A stretch of 64,000 nt of DNA from Streptomyces sp. NBC_01750 (GTDB taxonomy: Bacteria > Actinomycetota > Actinomycetes > Streptomycetales > Streptomycetaceae), in NCBI RefSeq assembly GCF_035918095.1, contig NZ_CP109137.1, positions 7,876,001 to 7,940,000 on the forward strand. Reading direction: 5' to 3'. The position numbers and the translations under genes were made by a program. The notes under the pieces were generated by a model, which was not told where the DNA came from, searched no databases, and saw only the letters and a list, made by a program, of their open reading frames with translations. Shown piece after piece: positions 8,716-16,621 of this stretch. How positions within the stretch are numbered: position 1 is the first letter of the stretch; each line of letters opens with the position of its first letter.

Positions 8716-9020
8716 TGGCCAAGCAGAGCAAGATCGCCAAGAACGAGAGGCGCAAGGCGATCGTCGAGCGGTACGCCGCCCGTCGGGCCGAGTTGAAGGA
8801 GCTCATCCGCCGCCCGGGCACCCCGGAGACGGAGCGGGCTGCTGCTCTGGCGGAGCTTCGGCGCCAGCCACGCGACGCCAGCGCGACCCGGGTACGCAAC
8901 CGGGACAGCGTCGACGGCCGGCCCCGGGGACACCTGCGGCGGTTCGGGCTGTCACGCGTCCGTATGCGCGAGCAGGCCCACGCCGGATTCCTCCCCGGAG
9001 TCACCAAGTCGTCCTGGTGA
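8715..9020 (+). CDS. rpsN: ribosomal protein S14, zinc-independent (long) form
   Basis: A 101-residue uS14 of the long, cysteine-free class: [20 protein letters not shown], then [20 protein letters not shown] and [20 protein letters not shown]. The short zinc-binding S14 of about 61 residues carries two CxxC motifs; this one has none. It is coupled to rpmB by a TGATG overlap and is followed by a strong hairpin terminator. Expression under zinc limitation is inferred from the Zur box before rpmB. Confidence 0.95.
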   Translation: MAKQSKIAKNERRKAIVERYAARRAELKELIRRPGTPETERAAALAELRRQPRDASATRVRNRDSVDGRPRGHLRRFGLSRVRMREQAHAGFLPGVTKSSW

Positions 9021-9047
9021 TCGTCCCCGCCCTCGCGGCGGATGAAC

Positions 9048-9081
9048 TGCCGGCCGTGACTCGGCGGAGTCACGGCCGGCA
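9048..9081. terminator. hairpin terminator between convergent rpsN and P-type ATPase genes
   Basis: A perfect 14-bp stem (TGCCGGCCGTGACT with its complement) around a 6-base loop CGGCGG. It lies 28 bases after the rpsN stop and 72 bases beyond the ATPase stop on the other strand, so it can serve both directions. No T-run follows, as usual in Streptomyces. Confidence 0.85.
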
Positions 9082-9152
9082 ATGTGTCCGAAGCCACCCG
9101 GTGGATGCCTCGGTGCGGCCCGCCGCGGGGCGCTTGTCCGTGCGGGCTTGAG

Positions 9153-11339
9153 TCAGTGCACCCGGCGGTCTTCCAGAGGGGCCGCCTTCAGCTCCTCGTC
9201 GGTCGCGCGTGGCAGATGCGGGGTGTGGTTGACCAGCCGGGCCGAGTTTCCGACGACGGCGATGCTGCTGGTGTTGTGGAGCAGGGCCGCGAGGACGGGG
9301 TTCATGGACCCTCCGGCGCCGGCGAGCAGGCCGACGAGGTTGACGCCGATCGCGAGGCCGTAGTTCTGCCGTACGACGCGCAGGGTGTGGCGGCTGAGTT
9401 CGACGACGGCGGCGACCTGGCGCAGATCGTTGCCGGCCAGCGCGATGTCGGCGGTCTCCAGGGCCACGTGCGAGGAGTGTTCGCCCATCGTGATGCCGAC
9501 GTCCGCGAGGGCGAGGGCGGGGGCGTCGTTGGTGCCGTCCCCGACCATGGCGACAGTGTGCCCCTCGCCCTGCAGGTCGCGGATCAGCTGGAGCTTGCCC
9601 TCGGGGAGGGCATGGGCGTGGACTTCGCTGATGCCGAGCGTGTCGGCTACAACCTGCGCCGTCTCGGGTGCGTCACCGGTGAGCAGCACCAGGCGGGAGA
9701 CGCCGAGGTCTCGCAGCTGCTGGATGACCGTTTCGGCACCGGAACGTACGGCGTCGGAGACCCCGAGCATGCCGATCAGGTCCTCGTCGTGGGCGATGCA
9801 GATGACGGTCTCGCCGCCTCCTCGTAGCCGTTCGGTCCAGCCCTGCGCCTCGTCGGTCAGCTCGACGCCGTGCTGGCGGAGCAGGGCGGGGCTGCCGACC
9901 AGCAGTCGGGTGCCGTCGAGTTCGGCGCGCATGCCCATGCCGAGGACGACCTCGCAGGCTTGGTGGATGGGCACGTGCAGGTGCTGTTCCGCGGTGCGGG
10001 CGACGATGGCCTGGGCGAGCGGGTGCCGGGCGTGCAGCTCTCCGGAGGCGGCCAGGCTCAATACTTCGTCGGCGGTGAACGCCTCGCTGAAGGTGACCAC
10101 GCTGGTGACCAGGGGCCGTCCGAAAGTGAGCGTGCCGGTCTTGTCGAACACCACGGCCGTGACCCGGCCGATGCCCTCCAGGTGGGTGCCGCCCTTGATG
10201 AGGGTGCCGCGGCGTGCCCCGTTGCCGATGGCGGCGCTGATGGCGGTCGGCGTGGCGAGGCCCGCGGCGCAGGGGCAGGCGATCAGCAGCATGGTCATCG
10301 CGCGGCGCGCGTCGCGCGTGAACACGTAGGTCAGCGCGGCCAGCGCGAAGGAGACGGGGACGAAGCGCCGGGTGAAGCGGGCGGCCACGGTCTGGATCGG
10401 TGCCCGGTCGGACTGGGCCTCCTCGACCCGGCTGATGATGCGGCCCACGGTGGTGTCCCGGCCGACCGAGTCGGCCCGGACGGTGAGGGAGCCGGAGGTG
10501 ACGATGGTCCCGGCGTAGACGTGTGTGCCGGCCCGGGCGTAGATGGGCAGGGCCTCGCCGGTGATCGCGGCCTGGTCCACCAGGGCCTCTCCGGAGTCGA
10601 CATGTCCGTCGACCGGGATGCGGTGGTGTTCGTAGACGGCGACAACGTCCCCGGGCCCGACGTCCTCGAGCGCCACCTCGACCTCGACGCCCTCGTCCCG
10701 TACGAGCCAGACCCGCTCCTCGCCGATGGAGAGCAGCTCCTCGATGGCGCGGCGGGTACGGCGCAGCGTCAGCGTCTGGAGGAACTCACCGATGTTCAGC
10801 AGCCAAAGGACGGTGAGGGCCACCACGTTCTCGCGCAGGATCAGCGAGATGACCGTCGCTGCCGTGACCAGGGTGTCCGTCCCGGGAGAACTGCGGCCGC
10901 GGAGCGAGCGCAGTGCGCCGCGGAAGAAGGGCAGACCGGTGAAGACCGTGACCGCGCCGAGGAGACCCGAGGAACCGAGCGTGATCCGGGGCCTGCGCAG
11001 CAGGCGGCGCAGTGCCACGAGCGCAAGGACCGCACCCCCCACGACAAGCCGGGCCACCTCGCCGGTGGAGGAGTCGGGCGTGGAGCGGGTGGGCTTGGCC
11101 GGTGCGGACGCCGGAGGGGCTTCCTCCAGTACGGCGACCAGCCGGTCGACATCGAGGAGGTCCGGCGCCACCCAGATCACGATGCTCCCGGTACGGGGGA
11201 AGATGCGCAGTGCACGGAACCCTCTGATGCCGGTCAGCCGCTCGTCGACCAGACCGGCGCTGCCGGGACGGGCCCGGACCCAGGGGACGGTGAGACGAGC
11301 GCGGCCTGCGGCTACGGATCGGACGACAACTCCGGACAT
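9153..11339 (-). CDS. ctpC: CtpC-type heavy-metal P1B ATPase
   Basis: A 728-residue P1B ATPase, an inner-membrane metal efflux pump. Seen in order: an N-terminal ferredoxin-like region of about 80 residues without a CxxC motif, several membrane segments, the actuator TGEA (about 250), CPC in CPCAAGLATP (about 355), the phosphorylation motif DKTGTLTFG (about 400), the HP motif in LHARHPLAQ, and GDGTNDAPAL (about 600). The last membrane part reads MNPVLAALLHNTSSIAVVGN, which resembles mycobacterial CtpC rather than copper or ZntA/CadA pumps. CtpC of Mycobacterium tuberculosis confers zinc resistance; earlier work proposed manganese. It lies 2 bases after a PacL-like gene, the same pairing as in mycobacteria. 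Confidence 0.85.
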   Translation of the reverse strand: MSGVVVRSVAAGRARLTVPWVRARPGSAGLVDERLTGIRGFRALRIFPRTGSIVIWVAPDLLDVDRLVAVLEEAPPASAPAKPTRSTPDSSTGEVARLVVGGAVLALVALRRLLRRPRITLGSSGLLGAVTVFTGLPFFRGALRSLRGRSSPGTDTLVTAATVISLILRENVVALTVLWLLNIGEFLQTLTLRRTRRAIEELLSIGEERVWLVRDEGVEVEVALEDVGPGDVVAVYEHHRIPVDGHVDSGEALVDQAAITGEALPIYARAGTHVYAGTIVTSGSLTVRADSVGRDTTVGRIISRVEEAQSDRAPIQTVAARFTRRFVPVSFALAALTYVFTRDARRAMTMLLIACPCAAGLATPTAISAAIGNGARRGTLIKGGTHLEGIGRVTAVVFDKTGTLTFGRPLVTSVVTFSEAFTADEVLSLAASGELHARHPLAQAIVARTAEQHLHVPIHQACEVVLGMGMRAELDGTRLLVGSPALLRQHGVELTDEAQGWTERLRGGGETVICIAHDEDLIGMLGVSDAVRSGAETVIQQLRDLGVSRLVLLTGDAPETAQVVADTLGISEVHAHALPEGKLQLIRDLQGEGHTVAMVGDGTNDAPALALADVGITMGEHSSHVALETADIALAGNDLRQVAAVVELSRHTLRVVRQNYGLAIGVNLVGLLAGAGGSMNPVLAALLHNTSSIAVVGNSARLVNHTPHLPRATDEELKAAPLEDRRVH

Positions 11340-11341
11340 GA

Positions 11342-11653
11342 TCAGTGCTCGTGTCCGTGATCGTCGTCCTCGATGCTGACCGCGGAGGGTGGCGGTGCCT
11401 CCTCGCCGAGCGTGGTCCTGGCCTCCGCGACCATGTCACCGGCCTTGAGCCGCGCTTCCTCGGCCGCTGATGCGAGCCAACGGCTGGCGACGATGCCGTT
11501 CGCGATACCGCCGACGAGCGCCTTGCGGGCGACCGGTTTGGCCTCAGGAAGGCGCTTCGAAACCCCTCGGATGATCAGCCCGCCCACCACTCCCGAGACT
11601 GCGTAGTGCGTGAGACGCCCAGCTGCTGCACCTGCGAGAGCGAGGGGATGCAT
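11342..11653 (-). CDS. PacL-like (DUF1490) metallochaperone of the P-type ATPase
   Basis: A 103-residue protein with an N-terminal hydrophobic segment (about residues 1-30, including HYAVSGVVGGLIIRGVSK), a helical, Ala-rich middle, and an acidic, His-rich tail (DDDHGHEH at the C-terminus). This is the DUF1490/PacL layout. In M. tuberculosis PacL1 binds zinc through a C-terminal Asp/His motif, sits in the membrane and stabilises CtpC. Here the gene precedes the CtpC-type ATPase by 2 bases, so the two are surely co-transcribed. GGAAGGAG lies 6 bases before ATG 11653. The function is transferred from the mycobacterial pair. Confidence 0.85.
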   Translation of the reverse strand: MHPLALAGAAAGRLTHYAVSGVVGGLIIRGVSKRLPEAKPVARKALVGGIANGIVASRWLASAAEEARLKAGDMVAEARTTLGEEAPPPSAVSIEDDDHGHEH

Positions 11654-11755
11654 GAAATGCTCCTTCCGTCTCCGCCGAAGACGAACCTCCCTTCAAGTGT
11701 GCGCCCGTGCGGTGACCCTGGTCGAACCGGCGCGGGCTCGACGAGCGGGGTCGTG

Positions 11756-12676
11756 TCAGACGCGTGCCGCGGGCTGTTCCGGAGCGGAGCGCACGGTCCG
11801 GGGCGTCCCGTCGCCCCGGACCGTGGTCGCCAGACGGCACGCGAGGTAGATCACGAAAGAGATGGTCGTGACGTACGGACTGATGGGGACCGTGCTGCCG
11901 AGGGCGAGCAGGATCCCGCCCTCCATCGAGACGAGCGCGAAGACGACGCTCAGCACGGGAAGCAGGACGGTCGAGGCCGTGATCCGCGCGGCGGCCGCCG
12001 CCGGCGTGACGAGGAGCGAGAGCACCAGCAGCGCTCCCACGATCTGAACGCACAGGGCGACCGCCAGGCCGAGGACCAGCATGAATGCCAGCGACAGCGC
12101 GCGTACCGGGACACCTCGCGCGTCGGCCACTTCCGGATCGACGCTGGCGAAGGTCAGCGGCTTCCACACGATCGCAAGCGCGACGAGCACCACCACGGAC
12201 GTACCGACGAGCCACGCCATCTGAGGAGTGTCGACGGCGATGATCTGGCCGGTCAGAATGCCGAACTTGTTCGCCGCCCGCCCCTTGTAGAGAGACAGGA
12301 AGAGCACACCGAGTCCGAGACCGAACGGCATGATGACGCCGATGATCGAATTGCGGTCGCGGGCCCGGACGCCCAGTAGGCCGATCGCCGCGGCCGCCAG
12401 CAGGGAACCCACGATGGACCCGGCCACGAGGTTCACCCCCAGCAACAACGCCGCCGCGGCGCCGGCGAACGACAGCTCACTGATCCCGTGCACAGCGAAC
12501 GGCAGGTCGCGCATGATCACGAACACCCCGACCAGACCGCCGACCAGGCCCAGAAGGGCCCCGGCCACCAGGGAGTTGTGGACCAGACCGAGGAGTTCGC
12601 CGTAGTTGTCGAAATTGAAGATCTGATGCCAGACACCGGCGTCTTCCCCCTCGGCGAGCAGCCTCTGTCCGATCAC
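11756..12676 (-). CDS. znuB: zinc ABC transporter permease (ZnuB family)
   Basis: A 306-residue ABC-3 family permease with about eight hydrophobic segments. Family marks are the MRDLPFAVHGISELSFAGAA region (cytoplasmic coupling segment with conserved His), NSIIGVIMPFGLGLGVLFLS, and VQIVGALLVLSLLVTPAAAA. It starts at GTG 12676, overlapping the znuC stop by 4 bases. It forms the membrane channel of the ZnuABC importer. The gene order znuA-znuC-znuB on the minus strand, with a possible Zur site before znuA, points to zinc rather than manganese. About 100 bases without features separate it from the PacL-like gene. Confidence 0.9.
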   Translation of the reverse strand: MIGQRLLAEGEDAGVWHQIFNFDNYGELLGLVHNSLVAGALLGLVGGLVGVFVIMRDLPFAVHGISELSFAGAAAALLLGVNLVAGSIVGSLLAAAAIGLLGVRARDRNSIIGVIMPFGLGLGVLFLSLYKGRAANKFGILTGQIIAVDTPQMAWLVGTSVVVLVALAIVWKPLTFASVDPEVADARGVPVRALSLAFMLVLGLAVALCVQIVGALLVLSLLVTPAAAAARITASTVLLPVLSVVFALVSMEGGILLALGSTVPISPYVTTISFVIYLACRLATTVRGDGTPRTVRSAPEQPAARV

Positions 12677-13554
12677 GAACGACCGCCCCCGTTCGCCCCG
12701 CCCGCATGGTTGTGCACGGTGGCTGCGTCGGGTGCCCCGATGACGACGATGCGACCCCTGACACGGACGACGTCGACCTGCGTCCCGTACAGCTGCGACA
12801 ACGTGGACGAGGTCATCACCTCGTCCGGCGTCCCGATCCGGAACCCCCCGTGAGCCAGGTACAGGACCCGGTCCACCAGCCCAAGGACGGGGTTGATCTC
12901 GTGGGTCACAAAGACGACCGCGGTGCCGGCAGCGCGGCGCCGTCCGTCCACCAGGTCGGTGACCGTGCGCTGGTACTGCAGGTCCAGAGACAACAAGGGC
13001 TCGTCGCAGAGCATGATCCGCGGGTCGGTGGCGAGAGCCTGCGCGATACGGATGCGCTGCTGCTCACCGCCGGAGAGCCTGCCGACGGGAACATCCGCGA
13101 AGGGCATCGCCCCGACCGACGCCAGAATGCCGTCCACACGGCGGTGGAGGGCACAGTGGGTGAGCGACAGCCCCCACCGATGCCCATCCAATCCGAGCTG
13201 CACCAGGTCACGGGCCCGCAGCATGGTGTGTGCCGGCAGGGACTTCTGCTGGGGGACATAGCCGATGTGCGTGCCGCCGCGTCGGGGAGCCCGGCCCAGG
13301 ACCATGAGCGATCCCGCGGTGAGCTGTTGCCGGCCGAGAATCACCCGCAACAGGCTGGTCTTGCCGGAACCGTTCGGGCCCAGCACCGCGAGGAACTCCC
13401 CCGGCCGTACATCGAGGTCCAGGCCGCGCCAGAGCACGCGGTCGCCATAGGCAAGCGCGGCGCCCCGCAAGCTGATCAGCGGCGCGGTCGGGGCGCTCTC
13501 GCGAGCACTCGGGCCCGGTCGGAAGAGCGGTGTAACGGCCTCGGTGCGGTCCAT
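12673..13554 (-). CDS. znuC: zinc ABC transporter ATPase (ZnuC family)
   Basis: A 293-residue ATPase subunit. Walker A is GPNGSGKTS (about residues 60-68), the Q-loop is GYVPQQKS, the signature is LSGGEQQR (about 160), Walker B is IMLCDEP with the catalytic Glu shifted in the usual metal-transporter way, and the H-loop is VVFVTHEINPV. A 25-residue Pro/Ser-rich N-terminal extension precedes the ABC core, and the C-terminal 30 residues end in a Gly/His-containing tail. It starts 11 bases after the znuA stop and overlaps znuB, so the three are one operon. Confidence 0.92.
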   Translation of the reverse strand: MDRTEAVTPLFRPGPSARESAPTAPLISLRGAALAYGDRVLWRGLDLDVRPGEFLAVLGPNGSGKTSLLRVILGRQQLTAGSLMVLGRAPRRGGTHIGYVPQQKSLPAHTMLRARDLVQLGLDGHRWGLSLTHCALHRRVDGILASVGAMPFADVPVGRLSGGEQQRIRIAQALATDPRIMLCDEPLLSLDLQYQRTVTDLVDGRRRAAGTAVVFVTHEINPVLGLVDRVLYLAHGGFRIGTPDEVMTSSTLSQLYGTQVDVVRVRGRIVVIGAPDAATVHNHAGGANGGGRS

Positions 13555-13565
13555 TGGTTGTCCAG

Positions 13566-14501
13566 CTACTTGTCCATTGCCCTCTTCAGTGCGTCGACGT
13601 TGGCGGTCATCCAGCTGATGTAGTCCTCGCCCGGGGGCAGGGTCTCGGTGACGGGGACCACCGGGATTCCGTTGTCCTCTGCGGCCTGTTGGACCTTCTG
13701 AGTCTGGGGACCGGAGGTCTGCTCGTTGTACACGAGTGCCTGGACCTGCTTGCCGGTGAACAGGTCGAGGGTCTGCTGAAGCACCCTGGGAGACACCTCG
13801 TCACCCTCCTCGACGGCTTCGCTGAAGTCCGCGGGCGTGCGGTTGTGCAGCCCGCTCGCCTCGATCAGATACAGCGGCACCGGCTCCGTGACGGCAACCG
13901 CCGTACCCGCGTGGTCCGCCTTGATCTGCTCCTCCTCGGCCTGGAGCAGCGTCAGCTTGTCCTTGAACGTCTTGGCGTTGCTCCGGAAGACGTCGGCGTC
14001 CGCCGGGGCGGCGCCGGCCAGGGCCTCCGCGATTCGGTCGGCCAGCTTCCCCACCGTGGGCAGGTCGTACCAGACGTGCTCGTTGAATTCCCCGCCCGCT
14101 GCGGGGGCCTTTCCCGAGACGTCCACGGCGTTGATGACGTCGGCTGAGGAGTTCTTCGCGGTGCGGAGCATCCTGGAGACGAAGTCGTCGTAGCCGCCAC
14201 CGTTCTCGACGACGACCTTCGCTCTGGAGAGCTCCAGCTGGTTCCGCGTGCCCGCCTCGTACGAGTGGGGGTCCTGCGCGGGGTCGCTGATGATCGAGAC
14301 GACCTTGACCTTGTCGCCGCCGACCTCCTTGACGATGTCTCCGTACACGTTCGTCGAGGCGACGACGGGGATGACGGAGGTCGCGCTCCCGCTCGCCGGA
14401 CCGCCGGGGGGACCGGCGCCCGAGGAGCTGCCACAGCCACAGATCAACGCCAGCGCGACACCGGTGATCAGGGCCGGGCCGCGGGCCGAGGAGACGCGCA
14501 T
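13566..14501 (-). CDS. znuA: zinc-binding lipoprotein (ZnuA family)
   Basis: A 311-residue cluster A-I solute-binding protein. The lipobox is LICGC at about residues 19-23. Metal-site regions are DPHSYE (about 80), NEHVWYD (about 140) and YNEQTSGPQT near 255. The third ligand region reads VAVTEPVPLYLIEASGL, where many ZnuA proteins have a His, so coordination may differ; this variant occurs in other actinobacterial relatives as far as I recall. No long His-rich loop is present. First gene of znuACB. A Zur-like half palindrome lies 20-39 bases upstream. Confidence 0.9.
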   Translation of the reverse strand: MRVSSARGPALITGVALALICGCGSSSGAGPPGGPASGSATSVIPVVASTNVYGDIVKEVGGDKVKVVSIISDPAQDPHSYEAGTRNQLELSRAKVVVENGGGYDDFVSRMLRTAKNSSADVINAVDVSGKAPAAGGEFNEHVWYDLPTVGKLADRIAEALAGAAPADADVFRSNAKTFKDKLTLLQAEEEQIKADHAGTAVAVTEPVPLYLIEASGLHNRTPADFSEAVEEGDEVSPRVLQQTLDLFTGKQVQALVYNEQTSGPQTQKVQQAAEDNGIPVVPVTETLPPGEDYISWMTANVDALKRAMDK

Positions 14502-14520
14502 GTGCGTCCTCCGAGCGAAG

Positions 14521-14540
14521 CGAAACCGAAACGGTTATCA
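14521..14540. promoter_or_regulatory. weak Zur-like site upstream of znuA
   Basis: On the minus strand the site reads TGATAACCG followed by TTTCGGTTTCG. The inner 13 bases (AACCG-TTT-CGGTT) are a perfect palindrome, but the outer positions are not complementary, so it is a poorer match than the three strong boxes in this window. The position, 20-39 bases before the znuA start, and the biology of znu operons are the main support. Confidence 0.45.
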
Positions 14541-14587
14541 CTTGGATTATCGCCCGGCCGGTTCGTGTCTTCCACCGGAGCCGGCTT

Positions 14588-15346
14588 TCAGCCGACGGAA
14601 GGTGCCCTGTCGATGTACGGGATCCGCGGCTCCGGGATTTTCTGGGTTGTTGCGACGTCGAGTGCCAGGGCCGCCGAGGCGGTACCCAGAGCACCGCCCG
14701 GGTGCCAGGTGCCGGTCACCTTCACCCAGGTGTCGGCAGGCGGTGCTGTCGCACCGTGCATCGTGACGGTCAACGACTGGGAGTCGGCGGCGCAGCAGGC
14801 GACCAGGAGCCGGGTGAGCTCCCAGGTCCCGTTCCTGCCCGGGGTGACGAATCCCTGCATGAGTAGGGTGCTGCCCTTGAGGCTCTGTTTGTCGTCCTGT
14901 TGAGCCCGGGCGATGAACTCGGTCAGTGACAGTGGGGCGGGGCCGTGAGCGGGGAGTGGCTCGAAGCGCTCGTAGTCCTCGACGATCTTCGGATTGTCGC
15001 GTGTCGCGGTGTAGGAGCCCAGGGCCGGTGGTGCGAAGAGGAGCAGTACGAGCGCGGGCGGCAGCAGAATCCAGGCGATGCGAGGCCCATGGGTGTGGTC
15101 GTGCCTATGCCCCGACTCCATGGCGGCGTCGTCGGGGGACCCGCCGGGCCCCTGGCGGTCTCCGAGGCGCAGCCCGTCGCGCCGAGCACCGATCAGCCCC
15201 GCTGCGCAGAGGATGATCCCGGACACAACGAGGAAGGGCTGCAGCCCTTGCTTGACGTAGCGCAGGCAGATGTCGCTGAACAGGGACACGCGCAGGACCC
15301 CGGCTCCGGTCAGCAGAAGCAGCAGCGTCTGGAAGGTGCGTCTCAC
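14588..15346 (-). CDS. TIGR03943/DUF1980 permease subunit (YcgQ-type)
   Basis: A 252-residue protein with two N-terminal membrane segments (FQTLLLLLTGAGVLRVSLFS; FLVVSGIILCAAGLIGA), a short His-rich cytoplasmic loop (ESGHRHDHTHGP), a third segment (ILLPPALVLLLFAPPALGSY) and a C-terminal beta-rich domain with the conserved CCAAD motif (VACCAADSQSLTV). This matches TIGR03943, represented by Bacillus YcgQ, which is Zur-regulated with the permease YcgR. The GTG start at 15346 overlaps the permease stop (GTGA), so the two are coupled. A role in zinc or zinc-chaperone movement is inferred. A second copy lies at 30213-30947. Confidence 0.85.
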   Translation of the reverse strand: MRRTFQTLLLLLTGAGVLRVSLFSDICLRYVKQGLQPFLVVSGIILCAAGLIGARRDGLRLGDRQGPGGSPDDAAMESGHRHDHTHGPRIAWILLPPALVLLLFAPPALGSYTATRDNPKIVEDYERFEPLPAHGPAPLSLTEFIARAQQDDKQSLKGSTLLMQGFVTPGRNGTWELTRLLVACCAADSQSLTVTMHGATAPPADTWVKVTGTWHPGGALGTASAALALDVATTQKIPEPRIPYIDRAPSVG

Positions 15347-16413
15347 AGCAGCCACCACCCGACGAGGGCACTGCACACGATGGCGACCACCGCGGTGGCC
15401 GCCGAGAACCGGACCGCGAAGGACCGGCCGAACGTTCCGGCCTGCAGGGCGATCAGTTTCACGTCGACCATGGGGCCGACCACCATGAACGTCAGGCGGG
15501 CGGTGGGCGAGAAGCCGGTCAGCGAGGCGGCGACGAAAGCGTCGGCCTCCGAGCAGACGGCGAGAACGATCGCGAGCCCGGCGAGGAACAGCACCGACAT
15601 CCAGGGCGATCCGGAGAAGGTCTCCAGCACCGATCGTGGCACGGTGACATTGAAGGTGGCCGCGGCCATGGCGCCGAGTACGAGGAACCCGCCGGCGTGC
15701 AGGAAGTCGTGCTGGAAGCCGAGCCGGAACTCCTCCCACCGGCTGTGCCCGTCCTCGTGCCCGGTGTGCCGGTCCGGCATCCGCAGCCACTCCGAGCGCC
15801 CGAGCTTCAACCACAGCCACCCCATCGCCGCGGAGACGGCGAGCGAGGCAATGAGCCGCGCTGCAACCATCTCCGGACTGCCCGGGAAAGCAACGGCAGT
15901 TGCGGTCAGCACGATCGGATTGACGGCCGGCGCGGACAGCAGGAACGCGAAAGCGGCAGCCGGCGTCACACCCCGACGGATCAGACTCCCGGCCACAGGT
16001 ACCGACGCGCACTCGCAGCCCGGCAGCACGATCCCGGCCACGCTCGCCACCGGCACCGCGAGGGCAGGATTGCGCGGGAGCCCCTTACTGAACGCATGCG
16101 CCGGTACGAAGGCGTTGACCGCTCCGGAGATGAGCGTGCCCAGGATGAGGAACGGCAGGGCCTGGACGGTGACGGCCACGCAGATCGTCTGCCAGGCGCG
16201 GAAGCCGGGGTGACTCAGCCAGTCCGCCGCTCCTCCAGCCCAGGCGAGCCCAACGACGGCCAGGACCGAGGCTGCGCCTGCGACGAGGACGGACGGCGGG
16301 GCGGGGCGACCCGGGCCGTTGCCCGTGGCGGGCTGCCCGGGTGCGTCGACCCGCACGTCTTTCACCAACCCGTCCGCTTCGCTCACGATCGGCTCCGGTG
16401 TCTGGGGAGGCAT
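15343..16413 (-). CDS. UPF0718/YraQ-type permease (YcgR-like)
   Basis: About 356 residues with roughly eight hydrophobic segments. The hallmark is VLPGCECASVPVAGSLIRRG, with a conserved Cys pair in the membrane, followed by PAAAFAFLLSAPAVNPIVL. The loop HTGHEDGHSRWEEF is His-rich. Relatives such as B. subtilis YcgR are Zur-regulated. I chose ATG 16413; an in-frame ATG at 16524 would add a polar 37-residue leader, and neither start has a clear ribosome-binding site. I find no strong Zur box in front. It is separated from the upstream cobW-like gene by a strong terminator, so it needs its own promoter in the 16413-16574 region. Confidence 0.8.
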   Translation of the reverse strand: MPPQTPEPIVSEADGLVKDVRVDAPGQPATGNGPGRPAPPSVLVAGAASVLAVVGLAWAGGAADWLSHPGFRAWQTICVAVTVQALPFLILGTLISGAVNAFVPAHAFSKGLPRNPALAVPVASVAGIVLPGCECASVPVAGSLIRRGVTPAAAFAFLLSAPAVNPIVLTATAVAFPGSPEMVAARLIASLAVSAAMGWLWLKLGRSEWLRMPDRHTGHEDGHSRWEEFRLGFQHDFLHAGGFLVLGAMAAATFNVTVPRSVLETFSGSPWMSVLFLAGLAIVLAVCSEADAFVAASLTGFSPTARLTFMVVGPMVDVKLIALQAGTFGRSFAVRFSAATAVVAIVCSALVGWWLL

Positions 16414-16573
16414 CACGATAGCCGTGGAATCCGTTGCTCCGGCGGATTCGTCGCCGCTCGCCGTCGTCGGACAAACGGTCGGGCCGGCATTGCAGTTCGC
16501 TGCCCCCGCGACTGCGTGCCGCATGCCGCGAGTCTGCCGATGTCCGACCCGGATTCCGCGCCGAGCAGGGGTT

Positions 16574-16616
16574 CCGGGGCGGGCAGTGCCGTGGCTGCGA
16601 CCACTGCCCGCCCCGG
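16574..16616 (-). terminator. terminator after the rpmF-cobW operon
   Basis: A perfect 15-bp stem (CCGGGGCGGGCAGTG with its complement) with a 13-base loop, 6 bases beyond the stop codon of the COG0523 gene on the minus strand. It separates the rpmF-cobW transcript from the downstream permease pair. Confidence 0.85.
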
Positions 16617-16621
16617 AGTCT

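Noticed and set aside
9870..11360. Long plus-strand open frame of 496 codons opposite the CtpC-type ATPase.
   Set aside because: It is antisense to a gene with all P-type ATPase motifs; its translation is Gly/Asp/Gln-rich without family features.
12706..13623. Plus-strand open frame of 305 codons opposite znuC.
   Set aside because: Antisense shadow of an ATPase with intact Walker motifs.
15900..16574. A Zur box in front of the first YcgR-like permease.
   Set aside because: No sequence with TGANAAT-type arms was found in the region; only weak AT-poor matches.
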